A program made the position numbers and the translations under genes. Shown here piece after piece: positions 11,144-23,700 of a stretch of 64,000 nucleotides of DNA (position 1 is the stretch's first letter; each line of letters opens with the position of its first letter). The stretch is from NCBI GenBank assembly GCA_025765595.1, contig JAIVFH010000105.1:51202-115201 (forward strand), written 5' to 3'. The stretch is from Obelidium mucronatum. Its lineage: Eukaryota > Chytridiomycota > Chytridiomycetes > Chytridiales > Chytriomycetaceae. The notes under the pieces were generated by a model. The model saw only the letters and a list, made by a program, of their open reading frames with translations, did not search any database and was not told the DNA's origin.

Positions 11144-12152
11144 CTAATTGTAGCACCCTTCAACCCGTGAAAAGCACATTGTTACCGTAACATCAAACAT
11201 TTCATCACTCTTCTCCAAGACTTGAACAGTACCACGCTGCACTTTGGAAGTCTCTGTAGCGATTCGCGTAATGCTCAATTCACTTGCTGGTAAAGAGGGC
11301 AACCCAAAGACTGCAGTTTCATGGACGCCCTTTTCAGTACGAGAGCATTCGCGATGGTGTTCCGCTTCCCAGTCAGAGGCTTGGCATAGTTCTGAGCAGT
11401 AGGCTACGCATTCGCATTGATTGCATTTGAATAGAGTGATATCTTTGGACAGAGGAGAAGCGCCGCACCAGAAGCACACAGTGAGGGAAGTCGATTGCTG
11501 TTGCGGAGTCGGATTTCTGGATAATGATCCTGCCAGCGGTCTTAATCTTTTCCGGATCCGAGTTGAGTGATTTTCTGGATCACGATGCATTCGTCGGTCG
11601 TTGTGGCGTACAGATAGACATCGGCGACAGTCGGGGGCGTTGAGCAGGAAGGCCAGCAGGGCGGCCATCGCGCGCTTGTGCAGCGCGTCTTTGATTTGCG
11701 GCAGCGGCAGCGGGGCGGCGATTGCGCCACCGGCGACGAACGACTTCGAACGGCAGCGTGCGCAGCGCAAGCGCAAACTCGCGCAGCACCGCGACTTTCG
11801 GCCTGCAGGCAGCGCGCACACGGCGAGGCGCGTCGCGTTGGCGCTGAGCCACGCCAGCGGCGACACTGGCGACACTGGGACAGAGACGCCCTTGGCTTTC
11901 TGTGCGGCCCGCGCGGCTTTGCTGTGCTTCGCCGTAGGTGCCGCGACTGACCACACGGCAGGCGCGTCAAACACGCTCTGCTGGTGCTGCTCAGAGCCCT
12001 CGACAACCCGCGCAGTGCGCCGCCTTGAACTTGGCCACGGCTTCGCTGCTAGGTTCGACGCCAATCCACACTGCCTTCTGCATGTACTGCTTGAAGCCAG
12101 AGCCTAGCACGAGTCCAAGCGGCTGCTCGGGCGGTGGCGGCGGCGATGACAT
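11144..12152 (-). CDS. MYND-type zinc-finger protein, frame-broken 5' half
   Basis: The C-terminal third has a clear MYND finger: CFWCGAS, FKCNQC, VAYCSELCQASDW and HHREC, i.e. paired C-x2-C units ending with H-x3-C. The N-terminus is probably the ATG at 12152 (MSSPPPPPEQPLGLVLGSG), but the GC-rich stretch 11600-12100 changes frame several times. Protein-like segments appear in turn in different frames (VLREFALALRTLPFEV, then LPQIKDALHKRAMAALLAF, then DVYLYATTTDECIVIQ). No GT-AG pairs fix all of these. MYND fingers bind proline-rich peptides in partner proteins. The start codon is 44 bp from the inferred start of the divergent F-box gene. Confidence 0.65.
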
Positions 12153-12196
12153 CTGATCTGCAGTTGTCTGAAAGAAAAAAGAAACAAAAAGAAAGA

Positions 12197-14045
12197 ATGC
12201 TCAGCCACTTTGCCCACAGAGACTCTGCTGCAGATCATTGCCCTGCTGCCGTGGGACAACACACACGCGCTCGACGCGCTGCTCTCATCGTGCCGCAAGC
12301 TGTATTCCCTGCTGTCGGACGTGCGCGTTGCGAAAACCCACCTGTCAAACGCCCTCGCCCACAGAGCATTAAAGGCAAACGCCTGGCGAAAGACGGCCGT
12401 TCTGAAAGACATTGTCCAAGATCTGACTTTGTCTACGGGCGGTGGCCCCTTCTGCTGCCCCATTTGCTGCCCTTCCTCTCGCGTACAAAGCTGCTCTCTT
12501 CCACGACCTGTTTTGTGAATTTGCTCCCGTTTCAAAGGCTTCTCAAGTCCACGTGTTTTCGTCTCTTTCCAGATTCTTGTCCGAGTCTCTGGCTGTTGAA
12601 ATGGTCAAGCTTCTCTTGGAGTATGATTCCTCCTTCTCGAGTCTTTCGGATTTCAATGACTTGAAGCAGAATAGTAATCATAGTAAAAAGAACAAAAAAG
12701 TTAGCTGGACTGTTGTTTTCAGCTGGGCGTGTCGGTTTGGATTCCGTGGTGTTGTGGAAGTTTTGTTGCAGTGTTCGCGAGTGAATCCATCCGTGAATAA
12801 TTGCCGCGCGTTTCAACTTGCTGCAAAGTACGGCCACCACAATATTGTTTCCTTTTTAATCTCACACCCGCAAGTGGAACCAAACGCTGCCAATAATGCA
12901 GGTAAAAGCTCATCTCTAGCACTTTAATATCTCGACATTCTGTTTATTCAGATAATTTTCTAATATTATAATTTAGCAATTCGCCTTGCATGTCGCTATG
13001 GACACGCAGAAACAGTCTCAATTCTCCTTCAAAACAGTCAAATTGATCCATCAGCAAATTCAAACAGCAGCATCAGAAAAAGCTGTGAAAACGGTCACAC
13101 TGAAGTTGTTCGACTGTTGCTGTCTCATCCATCCGTAGACCCATCGGCAAATGGTATAATTCTTGCAAAAAGTTATCATTTTTTAAAATTCTCCTGCTAA
13201 AACTAACCCCCACCACAACTTCCATATCTTTAGACAACTATGCTTTATACAAGAGCTGCGAAAACGGACACACTGAAATCGTGCGTCTGCTATTGACACA
13301 ACAACAACCAACCCCACCAACAAGCACCAACACACCACCACCACTCCAACCCCAAACCCCCAACCACCTCCACATTGTAGACCCACACGCCCGAAACAAC
13401 ATCCCCTTACGCGCCGCCTCCGCCAACGGCCACCTCCCCATCGTCAACCTCCTCCTCGAAACCGGCAACGTGGACCCAAGCGCCAACAACAACTGCGCCC
13501 TCGGCCTCGCCGCTGAAAACGGACACTTGAACATCGTGCAACGCTTCCTCACGGACCCACGTGTGACACCCGCCGCGTATAACAACTACGCGTTGCGGAT
13601 GGCGGCGCGGAATAACCATGTTGATGTCGTTGCGCATTTGTTGGGAGATCCGAGGACGGATCCTGGGGCGCAGAATAACGAGGCTGTGAGGATCGCGTGT
13701 ATGGAGGGCCATGTGGCGGTTTTGGAGGTGCTTTTGCGGGATGGGAGGGTGGATCCTTGTTGTGGGGGTGGGGAGAGTTTTTGCCTACGTGTAGCGAGTG
13801 AGAGAGGGCATTGTGGGGTTGTGAGGATGTTGGTGAAGGATGGGCGGTGTGATGTTGAAGCGATGGATGGGTATGCTTTGAGGAAGGCGTTGGAAGGTGG
13901 TCATGATGATGTTGTGCAAGTGATTTTGGAGGCTATTTCTGCGAAAAAGAGGAAGCAGAAGGTGGTGGAGGAGGAGGTTGATGAGAGCAGTCGTGAAGCA
14001 CTTGTCAAGAGTTTAGAGAAGGCGGTTCGTGAGTTGAAGTATTGA
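12197..14045 (+). CDS. F-box / ankyrin-repeat protein
   Basis: An F-box lies at the extreme N-terminus (LPTETLLQIIALLPWDN, then LLSSCRKLYSLL). It is followed by at least nine ankyrin repeats of the NGHTEIVRLLL type to 14045. Introns are 12902-12976 and 13154-13233, both phase 1. The only upstream ATG, at 12197, is out of frame by one base at a T3 run (12209-12211); removing one T gives MLSHLPTETLL. A second one-base shift is needed near 12440. F-box proteins usually recruit substrates to SCF ubiquitin ligases through Skp1, and ankyrins would be the substrate-binding part. The family is typically large in chytrids. Confidence 0.8.
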
Positions 14046-14193
14046 TATAGTTTTCAAGTTTTTTTTTTGCGTTTTGCGTTTTGATAGTTGTATTATTGGA
14101 TAAATAACTCGTGTTTATCATGAAGTTAGCAGTTTTAATCAAAAAAACAACCACGTGTGTCTCTCTTCTCTCTCCTTTGAAAACTTTCTAAAA

Positions 14194-14788
14194 ATGGATC
14201 AACTCTTTGAAGTCGCTGCCTACACTGAAGATCAAAAGAACTCACACTTGATCCTCCACGTCCACGTTGCCCACAGAGCCGTGAATGCCCTTTCTGCCGT
14301 TACCACCCTTGGTCTGATGGCTCGCAGTGTGTTGGGGGGTAAAAAGACTGTACCTCTTATGGCTTCCGTCTTGCGAGGAAACGCTGTTGCTGTGTTGCTT
14401 GGAGTTGCTGGTAGTGCTGCGATGGTTGAAATGAAGGTAAATGTGGCCTGCCTTTTCTATTTCAGTGATCGATCCTTGAGACTTTTTTTTTTTGTAGATG
14501 CAAGACAAGCAACCAATTGAATGGCAAGATCGATCCTGGAGACTATTAAACAACAAGCTGCAGAACCAGATTGATGTTTGGAGTGCTGGGGGAGCCTTGA
14601 CTGGAATGGCTCTGTTTGGGTTGAGGGCTGGAGCCAAAGGTCACGGTGGTGCCTTTGTTCGTGCGGTTGGTGGAGCTGGGCTGGGATCTATTGTTGGTAT
14701 TGCAGCATTTGGTGCGTTCACGAAAGCAGAGGAGTTTGGGTATATTGCTGAGCTCAAGAAACAAGTGAATGAACTGCGATCAAAGTAA
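14194..14788 (+). CDS. Small glycine-rich membrane protein, unknown function
   Basis: There are two exons, 14194-14436 and 14498-14788, giving 177 residues. Hydrophobic stretches lie around residues 28-50 (small-residue rich, with AVTTLGLMARSVLGG) and 56-78. A second pair of Gly/Ala-rich helices falls near 110-125 and 133-160 (GAFVRAVGGAGLGSIVGIAAFG), resembling glycine zippers. A conserved-looking DRSWRLL motif sits just after the intron. The C-terminus is a short charged helix. The pattern suggests a protein spanning an organelle membrane, possibly mitochondrial, but I do not recognise the family with confidence. Confidence 0.75.
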
Positions 14789-15093
14789 AGTGAGAAAAAA
14801 AAGGGGGAAACGAATGCTATATAGAAGAGAGCAAAGTTAACATGAAAAAAAGGGAGAACCTCTTAAACAGTTGGCCGGTTTTTGAATAAACATTTGAATG
14901 ATCGCGTTGACGGTTTAGGTGAAAACAAACAAAAAAAAAAAAGATAATTTACATCGCATTCCATTATTAGAATTGATTAGTTAAAATAAGGAAAATAATA
15001 AACAACATCAGGGATTTTTTTTCGATTGTCGGAGTTCAAAAATAGTTTTGTCCCAAATCAAAACAAACACAAAATAACCCGTCCTTCTCAAAA
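14789..15093. other. Intergenic, no gene seen
   Basis: AT-rich spacer with several A-runs between two + strand genes. It presumably contains the terminator of the upstream gene and the promoter of the secreted-protein gene. I see no open frame or RNA gene in it. Confidence 0.5.
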
Positions 15094-18000
15094 TGCCAGC
15101 CTCTAAAGCTGCCATTCTACTCTATACCCTCGCTCTATCTGTAGTTATCGCGTTCCCTGCTGTACCGGCAGTTGAGTGAATCACATCAGCGAGGTTTAAC
15201 CCCGAGCCACCCCCCTTAACCAGTTTCTTTGAAAACCAGGTGCCAACTTCAGTTGACGACGCCAACGACTGGATCGATGTCGTAGTTTCAGTACCATGCA
15301 CTACAACAAGCACAACAACAACTCCCATCGTCAGCGCGACAGAGGTTTGTTTGTATTCTTCAAAAACAAAACGCGTCCGTCGCTCAAAAAAAAAAAACCA
15401 AACCCTGAAAACCAGCTCCCCCCGCTGCCCCCAGCACCCGTAAACGACGTGGGCGGATACTGCGGCGGCTACATCAACCCTGCCCCCGTCTGCAAACCCG
15501 GCCTCGTCTGTGTACGCACGCACGCCATCTCAGACCTTCCAGGAACCTGTCAAATACCCGTCTTCAGCAAAATTGGTGAGCCCTGTAAGGGGAGCGCGTT
15601 TGATTCGTTGGAGTGTGCAGCTGGATTGGTGTGTGTTGGTGGTGATAATCGGAATGTTGGAGTTTGTGCATCGAAAGAGAGTACTGCTGCGACTGAGTCA
15701 GCGGCTTTGACTACCTCGGATCTTCCAGTGGAACCAGCAACAGAAACCACACAAGAGAGTTTACCTTCCACTCAAACCTCTGCCAGTGCGCCCTCTTCTA
15801 TACCCGAGCCGGAATCCCCCAGTTCTTACTCCACAGAGGAAGCGACTGAGACCGATTTCCTTCCCAATGGAAATTCAAACGTTGGTACAACAGCAGTGCC
15901 ACCAGTAACTAAACAAGAAGCTACTACATCAGTTCCAGAGGAAACCTCTCAAACCGAGGGATCCGAGGAACCCTCATCCACAGCGGCGCCCACAGAAACA
16001 GAGTCTCAAACACCAGTGATCAACGACGTTGGTGGACTTTGCGGCGGTTTCATCAGGAACCCACCTCAATGCAAACAAGGGCTTGTCTGTATTCGAAGTA
16101 TATTGCCGGACGTGCCAGGAACGTGTGCTAAACCCAATATTAGTCGATTGGGTGGTCCGTGTGGAGGAACTGGTGCGAATCCACCTGTTTGTGACGCGGA
16201 TTTGGTCTGTGTTCCTAGCTCTCTTGACTCGCCAACTGGGGTTTGCTTGACGGAAGTTCCAAGTGCTTCAGAGGAAGCAAGTAGCAGCACTAAAACTACC
16301 TCTGGAGCGTCTAGTGAAGCGTCGCCATCTGAGACTGAAGCCGCGACCACCCTTTTGGCTACTCTCTCTTCCGAAGGTGTCGAGAGTTCGGATTCAACAG
16401 CCCCAGACGCAACTGCTTCAATCGCTCCGGACACCACTGATTTACCTGAAACCCCTGAAACTCTTGGTGGTGGGATTAAACCCTCTGCTGAACCTGCTGG
16501 TCCTTCAACCTCAGGAGAAGGTGATGGCGCGTCAGCAAGTGAAAACTCTGAATCTCCAGTAGAGCCATCGTCTGTTGAAAGTAGTACCAATGAACCTGTT
16601 TCCGAGACATCGGAGACCGCTGTGTTTTCATCTTCACCGGTTAGCGAAGCAAACCCAACTTCCGCTGAGCCTTCATCCGAGGTTGTTGATACGGATAGCT
16701 CTTCAGCAACCACTGCCTCCTCGACAACTGAACCAGCACTTGAATCAACTACCGCAGCGTCAAGTTTGTTAGAGCCAAGTACCGTGCCTTCTGAAACTGA
16801 ATCAGCGCCAGCTGCTGAGTCATCAGCTGTCAAAGACGCAACGGAAACAACGGCATCCCCTGAAGAGACCACCAAAGTTACCGAAGTTGTTCCAACGACT
16901 GAATCTGAGACATTAACGACTGAAGGTGGATCTTCTACGAGCTCTGGCCCAGCGACTGATGTGACTACATCTGTAGAATCTGCGCAAACCACTTTGTCAG
17001 CAGACCAATCTGAGGTCACAGCTGAGGAGACTCTTACTTCGGCAGCATCCCTCCAATCCAGCGACGCTGCAGCTGAAGCTTCCAACAGTGAAAGTGACGG
17101 AGAATTCAACAACCAGGCTAAACCAACGAAAACTGAGCTTTCTTCACAAGTGGTGACTTCAACTGTTGATGATACTTTGTCTGTGGTGTCGTCTTCCATT
17201 GACCAGGCTACAGAATCAGTCCCAAGCTCTTCTGCCCTCGAAGATCAAACCAAGGAGACTTCCACTTCCCCCACTTCTGAAACCACACAAGGGTCTGTAG
17301 AAGAGCCATCATCTTCTGATTCGGTTGCAGAATCGAAAAGCAGTGAATTAACGACAGCCATTGAAGAATCTTCGTCTATTCCGTTTGAAACGGTGACCTC
17401 TGACATTGCGGTACCATCATCGGACAATACGGAATCATCAGTTTCTTCGGAGTCTGATGTAGCCTCAGCTACAGTTGGACCAAAATCTGAAACCGAAACC
17501 GAGCCTTTTTCATCTGAAACTGCAGCAGAATCCCCCTCGTCCACAGCTGTACCGCAATCCGAGACCGCTGATGCTTCAGTATCTGAGTCTGCTGCAGAAT
17601 CTACCTCGCCGACAGTGGCACCACAATCGGAGACTTCGCTTGAACCTTCTGCATCTGATGCTGTCGCAGAATCTTCCTCGTCCACAGCTGTAACGCAATC
17701 TGAGACCGCTGATGCTTCAGTGTCGGAGTCTGCAGTACAATCTTCCTCTTCCACAGTTGCGCCACAATCGGAGACTTCACTTGAACCTTCTGCATCTGAT
17801 TCTGTAGCAGAATCCTCGTCCACAGTTGTACCACAATCCGAGACTGCACCAGAGCCTTCTGCATCTGATTCCGCCCCATCCACGATTTTAGAGCAGTCTG
17901 AGACTACGTCCGAGCCATTAACACCCACATCGGAGTCTGTTGTTGAGCCCTCTAACGTATTGTCCACACAAGTTGAAGCTTCAGAATCTTCCACATTGAA

Positions 18001-18301
18001 TACCATTGCTGGATCAGAGCCATCATCCGAAACTGAAGCTGCGACTTTGCCTACCAAAACGCTTTCAAATGGTGCAACGGAAGCGCCTGTTGCGCCGACT
18101 TCCACCATAAATAACCCAGCGACTATCACACCTGCTGAGCCGGTGACAGTGTATTTGACCAAAGAAGTGACTGTGGTTGTTCCCACAACAATTGTTGAAG
18201 TTGTTACATCGGTGACAACGGAAACTGAGACGCTGACAGTTGTGCAAACTACAGTGTTGACTGTTTATTTGCCTGCACCCACACAAGCCCCGCCTGTATA
18301 A
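15094..18301 (+). CDS. Secreted mucin-like Ser/Thr-rich protein with two Cys modules
   Basis: The first exon encodes a signal peptide (MPASKAAILLYTLALSVVIA, then FPAVPA). Introns lie near 15178-15222 and 15343-15414. Two copies of a cysteine module follow: VNDVGGYCGGYINPAPVCK and its relative NDVGGLCGGFIRNPPQCKQ, each with GLVC and PGTC, at 15440-15670 and 16015-16250. The remaining ~680 residues are dominated by Ser, Thr, Glu and Pro, typical of an O-glycosylated stalk. The C-terminus is TTVLTVYLPAPTQAPPV, with no hydrophobic GPI-attachment tail, so the protein is probably secreted or non-covalently wall-bound. A role in adhesion or the zoospore/cyst coat is plausible but unproven. Confidence 0.8.
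17540..17890 (+). repeat. Coding tandem repeats in the mucin-like gene
   Basis: About five to six imperfect units of 22-24 codons repeat, each beginning QSET and alternating ADASVSES and SLEPSASD versions, followed by ESSSSTV-type spacers. The alternating order suggests duplication of a ~47-codon double unit. Such coding minisatellites are prone to copy-number variation. Confidence 0.75.
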
Positions 18302-18487
18302 GCCATTCATAGTTGTTTCTTGGAGCTTGGTTCTCTCTCTTCTTTCTTGAGTTTCATATATATTATCTCATTGATTATCCCATTTATTTTCGTTCTTTAA
18401 ATTCTTTGTGTGCGTTAAATAAATTAATAATAATATTAAAAAATAATATTAAATAAATAAATAATAGTGTTTTTTTTTTCATCCAAC

Positions 18488-19326
18488 ATGAATCAAACGG
18501 ACGCAATCGCCAAGGGCTTTACCGAGTTCTACTACAACGCATTTGACACGAACCGTGCTGGATTGGCTCCTCTCTACGTAAGCAGCACCACCCGCCTTAG
18601 CGTCAAAAACTGTTGCGAGGTGTCCGCTTGTTCTGGACGAATATTATCAAAGATACACACCACTATGCTGTTCTGATAAAATACCCATTTTATTTAGAGA
18701 GACATGTCCTTGTTGACGTATGAGGACAAGCAGTTTGTTGGAGCTCAGAACATTGTTGCCCACTTGGCTGTAAGTTATCTCTCCCTCCCGACCACTGCTT
18801 TTGACCGTTATTATTCCCGTTGGTTGAGAGTCAGCGAATTGGAACAAAAATGATGTGGATGCTCTTGTTGGTGAGCTGGGTCTAATATTTTTTGCTTTGC
18901 AGGGTCTTCCATTCCAACGCATCAAGCACGTAATTACAAAATGCGATGCGCAACCGTCTCACCCAACTCAGGGATCTATTTTGATTACTGTGATGGGTCA
19001 GCTGCAGGTATGAATCGCGAATGTGGGATGCAGCCTAGTAATGGTTTTAAATGGCTTCGTTTTTAGTTCGATGATTCCCCCGCTCCAATGAATTTTGTTC
19101 AAACATTCCACTTGTATCCAGAGGGTGGATCAAACTACTTTGTCTACAACGGTTTGTTGTGTTTTTCCTCTTTTGTTTTTGAGTGTGTTATTAAACCGAA
19201 TCCACTTCACCTTTGACAACAACAAAAAAAAACAGATATCTTCCGCCTTGTCTGTGAGTAAACCTTCATTTTTTCTCTACGGCGCGTTTGCCTCAAAACT
19301 TACTTGACTTTTTTTCAGTGCACTGA
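18488..19326 (+). CDS. NTF2: Nuclear transport factor 2
   Basis: Six exons read cleanly: 18488-18577, 18698-18769, 18903-19007, 19067-19151, 19236-19253 and 19319-19326, giving 125 residues, the usual NTF2 length. Diagnostic segments are AIAKGFTEFYYNAFDTNR, LLTYEDKQFVGAQNIV, LPFQRIKHVITKCDAQP and FVQTFHLYPEGG, ending in NDIFRL. NTF2 imports RanGDP into the nucleus and binds FxFG nucleoporins. Two of the exons are tiny (18 and 8 bp), so automatic gene callers may miss the true C-terminus. Confidence 0.95.
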
Positions 19327-19428
19327 TGGACGTTATTTTTTTGAGTGTTGTTCAGAGGAATGAATATAAGAACCTTTATCTAGTAGTATTGTTCTGTATT
19401 GTTCTTCTGCTGTATTTGTGCAAAAACG

Positions 19429-20694
19429 ATGATTTTGGAGATAGTTGGTCTGTTGCTCCGCTGTACAATACTCTCACTGACTCTTTACCATTCAGTGTCA
19501 CTCTACGTCATTGCATTCTTTGTTTATTTCATCACGAACGCTGATCTGGCGCCAGGCCTTCCGCTCCACCCCGTGAGAGTTGTCAAGGTCAACATTGCCT
19601 TTGCAGGCCACATTGTGGGAATGCTGATTGGCCCCGTCATTGCTACCTATTCTCGATTTTTGATTCGACGTCCGTCGTTTACGAAAGGGATTGTGTACGC
19701 TGAACGGAATGGAGAAGTCAGGAAGTTGGATCTTCACCACCCCATACGAGGAGCCAAAAACCAAGTAAAAATGCCTGTCGTTGTATTTATCTATGGAGGC
19801 GCTTGGTGTTCCGGAAGTAAAGAGTGAGTTTACCTGTTTGGCATGCACTGCGCTCATCCTCTAGCAGCATTTATGCTCCTTTGGCTCAATCACTGCTTTC
19901 TGCTGGATATGTCGTGGTAGTTCCCAACTATGTTTTATACCCGAAAGGAAAAGTCGAAGACATGTTGGATGATATTGCAGATGCCTTGGTTTGGACACAC
20001 AATCATGTCTCTCAATATGGCGGTGACCCAAGCAACATTCACATCATGGGCCACAGTGCTGGAGCTCATCTTGCGGCTCTCGTACTTGTCCACAATTTTA
20101 ACTCTCAAACCAACGGTGAATTCTGCGTGCATCCAACAGACAGAGACTCAGAGATGAGACCTCTAGTAGTTGCTCTACCGCGAATTCGGAGCGCTACTCT
20201 TCTTGCTGGTGTATACAATATTCATGACCACTATTTGTATGAGGCTCAACGTGGTTGTGAGAATATTTCTGCCATGGCGCGATGTATGGGGGTCACAAGG
20301 GATTGTCTTGATGCGCGCTCGCCAGATGTTCTCTTGCGGAATATCAATTGTTTCGATATCGGCGCGGACTCGTTGGCAAGAAGAAATGCGGCTTTGGTCG
20401 GTTATCTACCATCAGACTGGCTGATTATTCACGGCGACAACGATACCACTGTCCCAATTCACCAAAGTGTTGACTTTTATAATGTTTTGCACAATGAACT
20501 TTGCATTGGCAATTCGAAGCTCAAAGTATATCCACGCGTTGATCATGGAACCCCCATTTTAGGTAAACCTTACACTTGTTTCAAACGGTCGGTCGGTATT
20601 TTCTAAATTATTCTTAGTTCCAATGTCTCTTGATTCCGACTATACCCAAGACTTTCTTCAGGAATTGCATTCGCTAATGAAACAAAGAAACTGA
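19429..20694 (+). CDS. Membrane-anchored alpha/beta hydrolase (esterase/ICME-like)
   Basis: The exons 19429-19823, 19865-20562 and 20618-20694 give 389 residues. Two N-terminal hydrophobic segments (ILEIVGLLLRCTILSL and a stretch near AFAGHIVGMLIGPVIA) imply membrane anchoring. The hydrolase core has an oxyanion motif FIYGGAWCSGSK, the nucleophile elbow GHSAGAH near residue 192, an acid-loop candidate IIHGDNDTTVP and a late histidine in RVDHGTP. This order matches fold-3 esterases and isoprenylcysteine methylesterase-like proteins. The substrate is unknown. The ATG at 19429 is preferred because it immediately precedes the first hydrophobic segment. Confidence 0.85.
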
Positions 20695-20742
20695 CCAGAT
20701 TCGATTTACATTCATTTAAATAATAAAATAGATAAGACTTCG

Positions 20743-23700
20743 TTAAAGGTCGTGTTCCTCCTCTTCCTCGTCGTCTTCCTCCTCCTCCTCCTCCTCCTCC
20801 TCCTCGTCTATGATTTCGTTTTCTGCGACTTTAGGTTTCCTTTCAACAGCCTCGCACTGATTACGTGACATTTCCCTCCCGCTTTCGACTAATTCTTCAG
20901 TGGGTCTCAAAAAGCTATCTACGCAGTCCCTGTCTCCTAACCAGTCCAAAGATTGCTCATCAAGGCGAAACCCCGATACGTCATCACCGTCGCCACCTGC
21001 GTTTGGACACGCAATGCTCTTATCTTCTTGATCCTGATTCCACTTCAAAAATCCGCCCAACAAGACCGCGCCACTTCCACTACCACACACGATATCTTGA
21101 CCGTCTTCGTGAAAACCATCACCGTGTTGATTGCTTGCTTCTGCGGCTTCCATCAAGGGCCTTAGCACCTGCGAGTCTCCTTCGTCGGCAATATCATCCA
21201 GTTTGAGTTCCCCACTCATTCCAATTGGAGAAAAACTATGGTTGCATGTCTCAGCTACGGGAAGAGACAACGAACCCGTGACCATGAACAACCCATTCTC
21301 TTTAGCTGATATTAGGTCATCATCTTTCAGCATCGATAAGGACAAAGCATTGGAGTTGTTTGATGCCACCAAAACAACATGGCTCGGTTCAGGATGGCCG
21401 GGAGGAACTTCACTCAAATCTTCCGGACCATCAACTACACCGCTGTCAATTCTCAGAGTGGACATTGACCGATGCTGTGGCCGCTCGGATCTTACATAGC
21501 GCTCGAATGAGGAGGTTTCTTCAGAATGAGGATTGTCAGACACAGCATTTTCAAATATTGATTGAAAATTAGACGGATGGAAAGTGGCTTTTGATGCAGA
21601 TATTCTAGTTGGAGAAGCTTCCAGACAGGATTGAAACCCCAACACTTCCTCGTCAGAACCCATCATGGAGACATCCACTTGATCCAACAGATTTAATTCA
21701 TTACGAGCAGAAGTTTCTGATTCTTTAACTGGTAGTCTTGATGCATCAAATGTCTGTAGTGAAATCATACTGTCATTGGTGGCTGTATATAACGGAGACT
21801 TGTGCTCAACAGCAGGAAAATAAAGTGAAGATTGTTCGGCTGGCAAGATATTGTTTGAAACTTGTTTTGGCGTTACAAGATCTTGGTGTGAAGGCGATTC
21901 CGACATCTCGTCTAACACTTGAAGATCGACGTCGACATTCCAACCAACAAAAGAATCCGAGAGAAGGCGTCTGGTTTTGAATGGCGTCGTTTCTTCGCCA
22001 TCATCCGATTTTTCGGCCTTTGAGGATATCTGAATGTTGGAGACTGCTGCTTCCTCAAGGGCAACATCGTCCTCATCACAGGGAATGGACAACTTTGAGA
22101 ACTGAACACTAGAGAAACTGCCGTTTGTTGCATCGTTGACTGCTTCCTCCTCGTCCTCCTGACTAGCTTCCAATGAGTTGGATTTAGACAACCGGATGCT
22201 AGACAACGCAATATCTTCGACGACGGAAGTGGATAAATCTACCTCTGTTTCCTTTGCAGATTGAATTTGAACCACTTCACACTTGGCTGAATCACCAACT
22301 TGATCCAACTCTCTCAATACAGACGGAAATCCGCCCAGTTCTACTGCAGAAGCCAAGACCATTTCAGTAATGCGAGAATCATCTGTAACTTGACTTTGCT
22401 CAAAATCATGGCTCCCTTCTCTTGAATTATCAAAGGGTTCAATTGAAGTAAATGTATGATTCAAGGCGGCACTTCTTTTTTCATCGTCTTCCTGTGCTTC
22501 CAAGGATTCAAGGGATGGAAGTTCTTGAAGAATTGAAAAGCTGTGCACTGCTTCGATATTATTGGATTCAACGACAAGCGCTTCAATAGGCTCATAATAG
22601 CTGCTGGTGTCGCATCTCCTGGAAAGCCCCAAATGTCCCGGTGCAGTGGGTGTCTTCATATCTGCTCCGTCCTGATACTCCATGTCTTTATCGATTACCC
22701 CACTATTGAATAGTCCCTCATCTTCCAGTGCAACTTCTACCTCGAAGCCGTGCTCCTCTCCGTCGGAATTAGAGACTGATATCGGCGGTTGTTCACACAT
22801 AATACTGATATCATCATCTTCACCGCAATCATCGATGTTTTGATTCGCAGGGTCTTCCTCATCTCTGGCAAACTTAAAAATTTGCTTATTTTCAATGATA
22901 TTGTGTCGGCCGTCACAAGAGTCGTAGTTATTCTCTGCTTCTGTCATGTTGGGTTGAAGTAACTCCAGATTTCCAAGGATTCCAACACCGTCTGAATTAT
23001 AGATACTCATTTCATCTATTGGGTTTGCCATCGATAGGTCATGAAAAAGGTCTTGCCGGTTGGAATTGAAATCCCCGACGTTGCCGCCCCAAACTACGTC
23101 CGGCTTCACCGAAAAAGCAACAGGTGAGGCCGTGTTATCTTCGGCAATATCTTCATTGCTGACAATAGAGCTGGGAAGGATATGATGTGATGCTTCAAAG
23201 TGATCAGGCTGGGTGGTCAACGCAAGTTCAGAATGTTGGTGGAAGTATTGGCTCGGAAATGATGGAGGGTCCATCACAATGGATCTGTCGTCTAGAGGAA
23301 ATTCGCCCGCCATAAATGCAGGAACGTCTTCATCTAAGTATTTTTACCCAATGAAGACGCTATTTAGAAAAATAAAGAAGATACTCTGGTTTTTACCAAG
23401 TAAATTATCAGATTCGTCAAGAGATAGCAGCCAATCAGGAGTCGGCAATAAATTCTGGGCCGGTTGGAGGGCAATGGCATTAGCAGAGGATATGGGCGTT
23501 TGACCTTTCAATATTCTAGTAGGAGTTGCAAGGCGCGATGGAGAAGCACTGGCGGCCCCTATTGATGCCTTTCGCACTGGTGTCGTGCCAGTAAGACTTC
23601 TCATGTTCGCTTTCAAAACGGATTTGACAAGGCTTACTGCTGAATTGCTTTGGTGGGTAGCTGAAGTTGAAGACTGTGCTTGCATTGCAGGTTGTTTGGT

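Noticed and set aside
16066..17199. Long antisense open frames in the mucin-like gene (also 17245-18186)
   Set aside because: Shadows of Ser/Thr/Glu-rich codon usage on the + strand; no start context, introns or domain.
20769..20815. (CTC/GAG)n microsatellite as a non-coding repeat
   Set aside because: It is in frame and encodes the Glu-rich tail of augmin-6.
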